From positions 1-27,068 of the forward strand of contig JASEJL010000005.1 of assembly GCA_030016465.1 (NCBI GenBank): a stretch of 27,068 bases of DNA. The letters run 5' to 3'. Position 1 is the first letter of the stretch; each line of letters opens with the position of its first letter. Below are positions 7,090-13,362 of the stretch, in pieces. The stretch is from Patescibacteria group bacterium (GTDB lineage Bacteria > Patescibacteriota > Minisyncoccia > Minisyncoccales > DG-74-1). The position numbers and the translations under genes are program-made. The notes under the pieces were generated by a model, which worked only from the letters and a program-made list of their open reading frames with translations, was not told the DNA's origin and ran no database searches.

Positions 7090-7857
7090 GATATAATAAC
7101 TGAAAAAAAACTCATTGGCAAATTGCGGGAATTGCGCCAGATTAAACCCAACAAAGATTGGGTTCTTTTAACTAAAAGCCAGATTCTTGGCCAAGAAGAA
7201 AAATATAGAAGTCCGATTTCAATAATTTCGGTTTTGCGGGTTTTCTTTGCCAAACCGGGCTATGCCGGATTGGTTATTATTTTTATTCTTGTTAGTCTTT
7301 TTGGGACTTTCACTCTTGCTCAAAACTCTCTGCCTGGTCAGCTCTTATATCCTATTAAAAAGATTAGCGAAAAGACCCAGGCAGTTTTTGTTTCCGAAAT
7401 TGATAAACCCAAAACCAGTTTGGAATTAGCCAGTAAAAGATTAGAAGAATTGACCAAAGTTGCCGAAACCAATCGGGTTCAAAATTTGGCTCCGGCCATT
7501 AATGAATTTCAGGCCAGTGTTTCGGAAGCTGCCAAGAATTTATCAAAAATTGATGCAACTAGTTCAGACCCAGCGGTAGTTAAGAGATTTGTTGACCAAG
7601 CCAAAAAAATAGGAGAAAAAGTAGAGGAAGTTAAATCTCTGGGCGTGGTTATTGGAGAAGAAGGATTAGAGAAACTAGAGAAAGCTTCAAGTAAATTAGA
7701 ACTTGAGCTTTTAGTTTTGTCTTTGGAAAATATGATTTCCGATTTGGAAAACAGGACTTTAACCGAAAAGCAGGAAAAGATTTTAAGCCAGATGAAAGAA
7801 CTACTGGAAGAAGAAAAATATTCAGAAGTTCTGGAATTATTTTTGGTCAATCAATAA
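7084..7857 (+). CDS. DUF5667-like single-pass membrane protein, possible anti-sigma partner
   Basis: 257 residues. The cytoplasmic N-terminus (1-about 55) is basic, with K-P-N-K-D-W-V, a feature of DUF5667 proteins. One membrane segment lies at about 57-78. The extracellular part begins N-S-L-P-G-Q-L-L-Y-P-I-K-K, the DUF5667 hallmark, followed by long helices (T-S-L-E-L-A-S-K-R-L-E-E-L). DUF5667 proteins are often encoded beside ECF sigma factors, and the N-terminal segment may bind sigma; this pairing is inference from position. The gene follows the sigma gene after a 158-base repeat-rich gap, so it may have its own promoter. The start codon sits in a small hairpin. Confidence 0.82.
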   Translation: MTDIITEKKLIGKLRELRQIKPNKDWVLLTKSQILGQEEKYRSPISIISVLRVFFAKPGYAGLVIIFILVSLFGTFTLAQNSLPGQLLYPIKKISEKTQAVFVSEIDKPKTSLELASKRLEELTKVAETNRVQNLAPAINEFQASVSEAAKNLSKIDATSSDPAVVKRFVDQAKKIGEKVEEVKSLGVVIGEEGLEKLEKASSKLELELLVLSLENMISDLENRTLTEKQEKILSQMKELLEEEKYSEVLELFLVNQ

Positions 7858-7902
7858 TCAATCAAAAAATGTCTACATTTCTATTTTCGCCTAATAAATA
7901 AA

Positions 7903-8202
7903 ATGGCCGAGATTACCAAAGAAGATTTAACAAAATTAGAAGAAAATTTGGGCAGAATGATAGCCAAGGGATTTGATGAGAATACTAAACAACATCAAGG
8001 AATGATGGAGATATTAAATAGACATGCGGCAATGTTAATTGATCATACCGAAATGTTAATTAATCATACCGAAAGGTTAAAGCGAATAGAAACAAAATTA
8101 GAAGGCATAGTTTATCGCAAAGAATTTGATGAATTGAAATCTCGAGTTGAAACACTCGAAAAAATTTTAACGATTAAAAAAGAAAAAAACTTAAACAATT
8201 GA
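7903..8202 (+). CDS. Small soluble coiled-coil protein
   Basis: 99 residues, no signal or membrane segment. Long heptad-patterned helices run from about residue 6 to 92, including the repeat MLIDHTE-MLINHTE. This kind of short coiled-coil protein is common in Patescibacteria and is annotated only as hypothetical. The repeat at DNA level (8032-8073) shows that the helix was lengthened by one 21-bp (two-heptad-turn) duplication. It follows the DUF5667-like gene by 45 bases and may be in the same transcript. No function can be assigned. Confidence 0.7.
   Translation: MAEITKEDLTKLEENLGRMIAKGFDENTKQHQGMMEILNRHAAMLIDHTEMLINHTERLKRIETKLEGIVYRKEFDELKSRVETLEKILTIKKEKNLNN
8032..8073 (+). repeat. 21-bp tandem duplication in the coiled-coil gene
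   Basis: Units 8032-8052 and 8053-8073 match at 20 of 21 bases; the single difference changes Asp to Asn. The 7-residue unit equals one heptad, so the duplication keeps the coiled-coil register. Confidence 0.85.
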
Positions 8203-8212
8203 GAGTCGCAAG

Positions 8213-8239
8213 TTCGTGACCACTACGTAAGGTCGCGAA
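8213..8239. repeat. Intergenic 9-bp hairpin with one G-U pair
   Basis: TTCGTGACC (8213-8221) pairs with GGTCGCGAA (8231-8239) around a 9-base loop. A short palindrome (GTCG-ACG-CGAC, 8249-8259) follows. There is no U-tract, so it is not a classical terminator. It lies between the coiled-coil gene and the surface-protein gene. Confidence 0.45.
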
Positions 8240-8300
8240 AATAAAGGGTCGACGCGACGGAATACAAATTAAAAATTAAAACCAAAAATTAAAAACAATA

Positions 8301-10280
8301 ATGAATATAAGGAAAAAGATTGTAGCGACGATAATCGGTCTTTCAATGGTAATGACGATGGCTCCGGTTGCGATGGCCGAAGAGGTAACTGTTGAAGAGT
8401 TGGAGGCTAAGATTAAAGAATTGATGGCGACAATAGCTGAGTTAAAAGCCCAGATAGCTGCCTTAACCGCTGCTGCTCCGGCTGGGGCTCCAGCTGGTGC
8501 TCCGGCTGGCATTCCAGCTGCTTGTACTGGCATTACCTTTACTGTTAACCTTTCAGTAGGCTCTACTGGTAATGATGTCAAATGTTTACAGGCATTGCTG
8601 AATCAGTCAGCTGACACCCAAGTTGCCGCTTCAGGCCCTGGTTCTCCTGGAAATGAAACAACTTACTTTGGTCCTTTGACCAAAGCAGCAGTTGTTAAGT
8701 TTCAGACAAAGAACGCAATTTCTCCAGCAGCTGGTTTTGTTGGTCCTCTAACTCGCGCCAAGTTAAACGAGCTTTTGACAACTGCTCCAACTGAAAAAGC
8801 TGAAGAAACTAAGGAAGAAGCTAAGGAAGAAGAAGAAGCTAAGGAAGAGGAAAAAGTGATAACTCCTGGAGAAGAAGGAATATTGGATGCTAAAGATGAA
8901 GCCTTACCAACTGGAGTAAAACTTTATGCTGGAGAAACAGAAAAAGCAGTGATGGCTTTCAAGGTTGAAGCAAAAGATTCTTCAATTAAGATTGCTAGAA
9001 TAGACCTTAAATTTAACACCAAACCCTACCGATGTCTAACCTATGCTTCTTTGTATGACGGGACAAATCCAATCAAAGGAATCTCTCTCTCAAAGGAGAC
9101 AGTTACTGCGAGGTCAACCAGTGATTACAGGGTAAGATTTACTGACCTTGGTTTAACAGTGGACAAAGATTCTTCAAAAATCATTACTGTCAAAGTTAGC
9201 GCCGTTCCTGTTTATCCAACTGGCTGTGGATCAATTACTGCTTCAATTCCAGCCTTAGGAATTAGAGGTGTTGACGGAGCCGGTCTCCAGCAATATGCTC
9301 CAGCAGGCTCTTTGACTGGAAAAGCATTCACTACTGGTTCAACTGTAAGCGGAGTGCTTAAGACCTCAGTTGCTGCTGACACCCCAAAATCAGGTGCAGT
9401 GGTTATTTCTTCAACTGCTGCCCAATCTGAGGTTGAATTGGCAAGGTTTGGAGTGAAAGCAGAGAATTTAGACATCACTGTTAAGGACTTCCATCTGGAT
9501 ATAGATGAAGATGGCAACGATAATATCACTGCTACCAAGTTACTCGCTGTTGGCCTCTATGATGGAGAGACTTTACTTGGTTCAGTCACTCCAGATGCCA
9601 ACGGCTATGCTTCCATAACCGACTTACAAGTAGCAGTAAGCAAAGATGCAACCAAGACTCTGAGTGTCAAAGGAACTTTCAGTAGTGATGCCGCGAATTC
9701 CTCCTACGTTGCCAAAATTAGAAGTGGAAGTGGTAATGGAGTGAGAGGTGAAGATGCAAACGAGAATATAGTTTCCGATGAAACTAGTAGAGTTGGAAAT
9801 GAAATACATATCTACACTGCTGCTCCAATCATTGTTTTGGAGTCCGCTAGTGTTGCCGTGTCTAATTCCACTGGTACCGCCGGAAATGAAACTGGAGAAT
9901 TTACTATTAAATTCAAGGTAACTGCCAAAGGAAGCGACATTTATATAGCAAAGACAACCGCTGCAAGCGCAAGTCCCGTTGTTGACAAGGTTACTGTTTA
10001 TATGAAGCGGGGCGAAGATAATGTTGCACCAACAACCCAGACAATGACTTCTGCTGCCACTGCTGGTTCTTGGGGCTTCAAAGTAGCTCAAGATACAACT
10101 GAAACCTTTACCGTCAAAGTAACTCTTAATAACGCTGGAGGAACGGCTGGATACTTTAGAGCCAGGATTGTTGGTATCAGCTGGAATAAGGAAGATAGTT
10201 CTACTGATGCTGTTACATGGAGCGATACTTGGGCAGTTGGAACTCTAATTACCGATTCCGTCTACTTGACAAATGACTAA
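8301..10280 (+). CDS. Exported wall-binding protein, probable surface-layer-type protein
   Basis: 659 residues. A signal peptide (1-26, ending in A-M-A) is followed by a short coiled coil (about 28-55) and a Gly-Ala-Pro linker made from a 12-bp DNA repeat (8475-8522). A peptidoglycan-binding domain of the PG_binding_1 type lies at about 75-155 (G-N-D-V-K-C-L-Q-A-L-L, T-Y-F-G-P-L-T-K-A-A-V-V-K-F-Q, V-G-P-L-T-R-A-K-L-N). An acidic Glu-Lys linker follows. The rest (about 200-659) is a series of Thr/Ser/Ala-rich beta domains with repeated themes such as K-D-S-S-K-I-I-T-V-K-V and K-D-A-T-K-T-L-S-V-K-G. Size, signal and composition fit a surface-layer or pilus-like coat protein, but that role is inference. 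A terminator follows. The leader is AT-rich with no ribosome site. Confidence 0.82.
   Translation: MNIRKKIVATIIGLSMVMTMAPVAMAEEVTVEELEAKIKELMATIAELKAQIAALTAAAPAGAPAGAPAGIPAACTGITFTVNLSVGSTGNDVKCLQALLNQSADTQVAASGPGSPGNETTYFGPLTKAAVVKFQTKNAISPAAGFVGPLTRAKLNELLTTAPTEKAEETKEEAKEEEEAKEEEKVITPGEEGILDAKDEALPTGVKLYAGETEKAVMAFKVEAKDSSIKIARIDLKFNTKPYRCLTYASLYDGTNPIKGISLSKETVTARSTSDYRVRFTDLGLTVDKDSSKIITVKVSAVPVYPTGCGSITASIPALGIRGVDGAGLQQYAPAGSLTGKAFTTGSTVSGVLKTSVAADTPKSGAVVISSTAAQSEVELARFGVKAENLDITVKDFHLDIDEDGNDNITATKLLAVGLYDGETLLGSVTPDANGYASITDLQVAVSKDATKTLSVKGTFSSDAANSSYVAKIRSGSGNGVRGEDANENIVSDETSRVGNEIHIYTAAPIIVLESASVAVSNSTGTAGNETGEFTIKFKVTAKGSDIYIAKTTAASASPVVDKVTVYMKRGEDNVAPTTQTMTSAATAGSWGFKVAQDTTETFTVKVTLNNAGGTAGYFRARIVGISWNKEDSSTDAVTWSDTWAVGTLITDSVYLTND
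8475..8522 (+). repeat. 12-bp repeat encoding the Gly-Ala-Pro linker
   Basis: Three close copies of GCTCC(G/A)GCTGGN (8475-8510) plus one degenerate copy (8511-8522) encode APAG, APAG, APAG, IPAA. Copy number may vary between strains by slippage. Confidence 0.8.
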
Positions 10281-10334
10281 GGTTGCTTAAATCTTAGTTT
10301 TCGCCCTTTCCTTGTGGGGCAACAAAAGGGGGTT

Positions 10335-10360
10335 AGGGTCTTTCCTGACCCTTTTTGTTT
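10335..10360 (+). terminator. Rho-independent-type terminator after the surface-protein gene
   Basis: AGGGTC (10335-10340) and GACCCT (10347-10352) form a 6-bp stem with loop TTTCCT, followed by a U-rich run (TTTTTGTTTT). An upstream competing pairing of CCCTTT (about 10304) with AAAGGG (about 10325) is possible. It separates the surface-protein gene from the metallopeptidase gene. Confidence 0.7.
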
Positions 10361-10405
10361 TGCTAAAATATAAAAATTAAAATATAAAAAACAATAAAAT
10401 AAAAA

Positions 10406-12115
10406 ATGAGTTTTAAATCAAAAAAGCTAATTATTTTTGTTATATTTTTTTTAATTTTTCTTTTTCCTTCTTTTTCACAGGCAGACGAATATGGAGAAAA
10501 AAGGATTTTTAATGTTGACCAAAATTATGATGCTTTGGGCAGAGAAAGAATTTTCGCCATTTTAGTTAAAGTTTCTCAAAATGCCTATTTTTATATAGAC
10601 GAGGATTATTGGGGCAGACTTTCAAGTTTAAAAAAGGAAGAAGTTGCCAATTATTTAAGAAATTTGGCTCAAGAATTTGACACCAAAATTTATCCAACTT
10701 TAACTTTTTATTTTGGCTCTGAACCAAAACCAGGAATTGACAAAGACGAAAGAATCACGGTTTTAATTCATCCAATAATTTCAGATGGCGGCGGTTATTT
10801 TAATTCCGGTGATGTTTATTCCCGTTTTCAAAATCCTAAATCAAACGAAAGAGAAATGGTTTATTTAAATAGTCAATATATTGACAAACCGAAAGTAAAG
10901 AGTTTTTTAGCTCACGAATTTATGCATTTAATCACAGTTAACCAGAAAGATTTGTTAAGAAAGGTGACCGAGGAAATCTGGTTAAATGAAGCCAGGGCAG
11001 AATATGCTCCGACATTACTTGGTTATGATGACATTTACAAAGGAAGTAATTTGGAAACAAGAGTCAAAGATTTTTTAGAAGACCCGACAGTTTCTTTAAC
11101 CGAATGGCTGGATAAAAAAGAAGATTACGGAGCGGTTAATTTATTTATCCAGTATTTAGTTGACCATTACGGAAAAAAGATTTTAGTTGATTCTTTGCAA
11201 TCCTCAAAAACCGGAATTGAGAGTCTAAATTATGCTTTGGAGAAGAACGGCTTTGCAAAAAACTTTTCTCAAATTTTTGCTGACTGGCTGATTACCCTTT
11301 TGGTTAATGACTGCAAAGTGGGGGAAAGATACTGCTATTTAAATAAAAATCTCAAGGACCTTCGTATCGTCCCCACTTTTTATTATCTTCCTCGAACCGA
11401 GACCATTTTATCCACTTATCACTTAACCCCTCCCTGGAATTTAAACTGGCAGAGATTTATCGGCGGCGGTAGCGAAGTTTCTTTGAAGTTTGATGGAGCA
11501 GATTCAGTTGAATTTGAGGTTCCTTATTTGCTTTGCGATTTCCAAAATGTTTGTTCGGTTGGATTCTTGGTTTTGGACGCCGAGCAAAAAGGAGAACTTT
11601 TGCTTTCTCAATTTAACGTCAAATACAGCTCCTTGACCACTCTACCATTTATTAAAAGTAAAATTTGCGGGTTTAATGGTAAAGAAGATTCTTTTTCTTT
11701 TTCCTGGAAAGTTACGGTTGAGGAAAAAACTCAAACAGAATTAAAAAATCAACTGCTGGCAAGAATCGCCGAACTCCAGGCGGAGGTGGACCAATTACAA
11801 GCCCAACTCGCCGCCCTTTTAGCCAAAAGAAGCCAACAGGGGGCGACCCCCTGTAGGTTTGAAAACAATCTTTATTATGGAATAATGAATAATTCCGAAG
11901 TTCGTTGTCTTCAGGAGTTTTTGAAAACTCAAGGCATTGATATTTATCCCGAAGGTCTGGTTACCGGCAACTTTCTTTCTTTAACAAAACTGGCGGTCAT
12001 CCGCTTTCAGGAAAAATACACTTCAGAAATTTTAGTCCCGCTTGGATTAAAAAGAGGAACAGGATATGTAGGGGAAAGAACGAGAGCAAAGATAAAGCAA
12101 CTAATTAATTTCTAA
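10406..12115 (+). CDS. Exported gluzincin metallopeptidase with C-terminal peptidoglycan-binding domain
   Basis: 569 residues. A signal peptide (about 1-27) precedes a zinc metallopeptidase domain. The zinc motif is H170-E171-F-M-H174; the downstream W-L-N-E195-A-R-A-E199-Y segment supplies the third ligand, as in gluzincins of the thermolysin/M30-like group. A beta domain follows, then a coiled coil (about 450-480; I-A-E-L-Q-A-E-V-D-Q-L-Q-A-Q-L) and a peptidoglycan-binding domain (about 485-569; S-E-V-R-C-L-Q-E-F-L, V-I-R-F-Q-E-K-Y, G-Y-V-G-E-R-T-R-A-K-I). Likely anchored in the wall, where it may process surface proteins or act on neighbouring cells; the substrate is unknown. The coiled coil plus wall-binding module is shared with the 8301 protein. 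A palindromic element (11837-11856) lies between the coiled coil and the wall-binding domain. Confidence 0.88.
   Translation: MSFKSKKLIIFVIFFLIFLFPSFSQADEYGEKRIFNVDQNYDALGRERIFAILVKVSQNAYFYIDEDYWGRLSSLKKEEVANYLRNLAQEFDTKIYPTLTFYFGSEPKPGIDKDERITVLIHPIISDGGGYFNSGDVYSRFQNPKSNEREMVYLNSQYIDKPKVKSFLAHEFMHLITVNQKDLLRKVTEEIWLNEARAEYAPTLLGYDDIYKGSNLETRVKDFLEDPTVSLTEWLDKKEDYGAVNLFIQYLVDHYGKKILVDSLQSSKTGIESLNYALEKNGFAKNFSQIFADWLITLLVNDCKVGERYCYLNKNLKDLRIVPTFYYLPRTETILSTYHLTPPWNLNWQRFIGGGSEVSLKFDGADSVEFEVPYLLCDFQNVCSVGFLVLDAEQKGELLLSQFNVKYSSLTTLPFIKSKICGFNGKEDSFSFSWKVTVEEKTQTELKNQLLARIAELQAEVDQLQAQLAALLAKRSQQGATPCRFENNLYYGIMNNSEVRCLQEFLKTQGIDIYPEGLVTGNFLSLTKLAVIRFQEKYTSEILVPLGLKRGTGYVGERTRAKIKQLINF
11837..11856 (+). 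repeat. 20-bp palindromic element, copy 2 (inside peptidase gene)
   Basis: Identical over 20 bases to the reverse complement of 6117-6136. Here the stem is 8 bp (11836-11854) around CGA. It encodes Q-G-A-T-P-C-R in the linker between coiled coil and peptidoglycan-binding domain. Confidence 0.85.
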
Positions 12116-12133
12116 TTTCCAATTTCCAATATC
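12110..12133 (+). repeat. Left inverted repeat flanking the four-helix-bundle gene
   Basis: Its reverse complement matches 12559-12582 at 21 of 24 bases (core GATATTGG, AATTGGA, ATT). It begins inside the stop codon of the peptidase gene (12113-12115 is TAA), so it reaches the very end of that reading frame. Confidence 0.6.
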
Positions 12134-12147
12134 TAATAAAATTCCAA

Positions 12148-12522
12148 ATGCTAAATGAGAAAAAAGAAAAAATTTATGATTTAGAAGAAAGGACAGCGAA
12201 GTTTGGGGAGGATATTATTGAATTTGCCAAGAAAGTTCTTAAGAATGTTATAACAATCCCATTAATAGAACAGTTAATAAAGTCTGGAACAAGTGTTGGT
12301 TTTAACTATTGCGAAGCAGATTGTGCTGAGTCTCGTAAAGATTTTGAGCATAAGTTAGGGATATCAAAGAAAGAAGCAAAAGAATCTAAACATTGGCTTA
12401 GGATGATTGCCAAAGCAGCACCAGAATTAAAAGGTGAAGCAAGAAAATTATGGCAAGAATCAAACGAACTTCAGCGGATATTTATTTCAATTATTAAAAA
12501 GTCGAAAACCAAAAACAAATAA
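12148..12522 (+). CDS. Four-helix-bundle protein (S23 / 23S rRNA intervening-sequence type)
   Basis: 124 residues, all helical, matching the S23/Avd-like four-helix-bundle family in length and motif order. An early helix has Y-D-L-E-E-R-T-A-K-F-G. Then come I-P-L-I-E-Q-L-I-K-S-G-T-S-V-G-F-N-Y-C-E-A and the E-S-R-K-D-F-E-H-K-L-G-I-S-K-K-E-A-K-E-S-K-H-W-L segment, both hallmarks. Family members occur inside 23S rRNA intervening sequences and as many stand-alone copies; Avd of diversity-generating retroelements is a relative. No reverse transcriptase or template repeat is present here, so Avd function is not supported. The gene is bounded by 24-bp imperfect inverted repeats (12110-12133 and 12559-12582), which suggests it may have moved as a unit. 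No ribosome site is seen. Confidence 0.9.
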   Translation: MLNEKKEKIYDLEERTAKFGEDIIEFAKKVLKNVITIPLIEQLIKSGTSVGFNYCEADCAESRKDFEHKLGISKKEAKESKHWLRMIAKAAPELKGEARKLWQESNELQRIFISIIKKSKTKNK

Positions 12523-12558
12523 TTAGAAATTAGGAATTGTAAATTTTATTGGAAATTG

Positions 12559-12582
12559 GATATTGGTAATTGGATATTAAAA
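12559..12582 (-). repeat. Right inverted repeat flanking the four-helix-bundle gene
   Basis: Matches the reverse complement of 12110-12133 at 21 of 24 bases. Additional partial copies of the same AATTGGAAATT words lie at about 12519-12560. It ends two bases before the ATG of the next (broken) gene. Confidence 0.6.
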
Positions 12583-12584
12583 AT

Positions 12585-12895
12585 ATGGCTATATTTTTTA
12601 TTGCTGGTTTCATCGGCGGCGCAATCAGGGCATAGTCGGGATTTTCAAATACACCCTTTCTTACAAAGACATCAAAATAAACTGGCTTTATTTTGGCGGC
12701 ATGACCGCGGTTTCAGGATTAATCGGACTGACTGCTGCCTGGATAATTCCGGAGATTGGTCTGGTTTTTGAAGGACTGAAGGGTTTGTCTCCGGCCATTG
12801 CCCTGATTTCAGGTTACGCTGGCGGCGATTTTCTGGAAAACATCTTCAAAATCCTGATGAAAAAGCCCATTTTGTTTGAGCAAGAAAAGAAATAG
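12585..12895 (+). pseudogene. Frameshifted small membrane-protein gene
   Basis: From ATG 12585 the frame reads MAIFFIAGFIGGAIR and then hits TAG at 12633. A +2 frame continues without a break from about 12629 (GIVGIFKYTLSYKDIK) to the stop at 12893-12895. Adding one G to the GGG run at 12628-12630 would join the two into one protein of about 103 residues with three hydrophobic segments and a Gly-rich start. The gene is therefore either truly broken or carries a homopolymer sequencing or assembly error. The ORF starting at 12701 is only the C-terminal part. Function unknown; size and topology suggest a small integral membrane protein. Confidence 0.7.
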
Positions 12896-12934
12896 TTTTC
12901 CACAATTATCCTTTTTGAACTCAATTGACCCCTC

Positions 12935-12958
12935 TTGACACCCTTTGATGGGTGTTTT
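12935..12958 (+). terminator. Hairpin terminator, overlapping a possible -35 box
   Basis: ACACCC (12938-12943) and GGGTGT (12950-12955) form a 6-bp stem with loop TTTGAT and a short T run. The same bases contain TTGACA (12935-12940), a perfect -35 box, but the best -10 candidate 17 bases on (TAGTAA, 12958-12963) is weak. It could be the terminator of the broken gene or part of the promoter of the HTH gene. Confidence 0.45.
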
Positions 12959-13010
12959 AGTAATAAAGTAGAAGCATTTTTTTCTTTTTTCTTCTTCTAA
13001 ACTATGAACT

Positions 13011-13343
13011 ATGCCAAGTAGCGAAAATTTGACCGTTGCCTGGCAGCAATATAATATTTTGCAAAGCAAAATATTAGTCGAATTTCTACTACCTGGTATG
13101 CCAGAAATTAATCCTAAAGAAATTTATACAACTAAAGAAGCCCAGGATTTTTTGAAAATAAGCTCCAGTACTTTTAAGAGATTATTAAAACGAGGGATAA
13201 TCAAGGCCTACAAGGTTGGCGGCACTTACCGTATTTGGGGCAGCGAGATTTTGAAGTTGGTTTCGCCAAAATTAGAATCAAAGGTCTACATGACTTACAA
13301 AAAAGTTAAAGAAAAAACCAAAAAAACCATTGAAAAATGGTAA
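13011..13343 (+). CDS. Excisionase/MerR-type helix-turn-helix protein
   Basis: 110 residues from ATG 13011. The DNA-binding part is at about residues 35-85: Y-T-T-K-E-A-Q-D-F-L-K-I-S-S-S-T-F-K-R-L-L-K-R-G-I-I-K-A-Y-K-V-G-G-T-Y-R-I-W, the HTH_17/excisionase-like pattern of a helix-turn-helix followed by a wing. The C-terminus is a basic helix. An alternative start at 13098 (M-P-E-I-N-P-K-E) would give 81 residues and leave the 11-bp hairpin at 13052-13076 in the leader; neither start has a ribosome site. Small proteins of this type are common in Patescibacteria and may be repressors or recombination directionality factors; no recombinase is nearby. The stop codon lies in the loop of a terminator. 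Confidence 0.78.
   Translation: MPSSENLTVAWQQYNILQSKILVEFLLPGMPEINPKEIYTTKEAQDFLKISSSTFKRLLKRGIIKAYKVGGTYRIWGSEILKLVSPKLESKVYMTYKKVKEKTKKTIEKW
13052..13076. repeat. 11-bp hairpin at the start of the HTH gene
   Basis: TAATATTTTGC (13052-13062) and its exact complement (13066-13076) enclose AAA. It lies in the first codons if translation starts at 13011, or in the leader if it starts at 13098. Confidence 0.7.
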
Positions 13344-13357
13344 TTCAATGGTTTTTT
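13321..13357. terminator. Terminator around the HTH stop codon
   Basis: AAAAAACCATTGAA (13321-13334) is the exact complement of 13344-13357, a 14-bp stem with a 9-base loop that contains the TAA stop. The A-run and T-run on the two sides make it potentially bidirectional. It separates the HTH gene from the glycan operon, whose first start follows six bases later. Confidence 0.8.
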
Positions 13358-13362
13358 ATTTT

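Noticed and set aside
8213..8259. Terminator after the coiled-coil gene
   Set aside because: A stable stem exists but no T-run follows, so termination is not supported; kept as a hairpin only.
9624..10091. Minus-strand ORF of 155 codons inside the surface-protein gene
   Set aside because: It is antisense to a well-supported exported protein with signal peptide and domains. Its residue make-up is Ser/Gly/Ile-rich as expected for the antisense of a Thr/Ala-rich gene.
12148..12522. Avd of a diversity-generating retroelement
   Set aside because: There is no reverse transcriptase, template repeat or variable repeat in the window; a stand-alone S23-type protein is the simpler reading.
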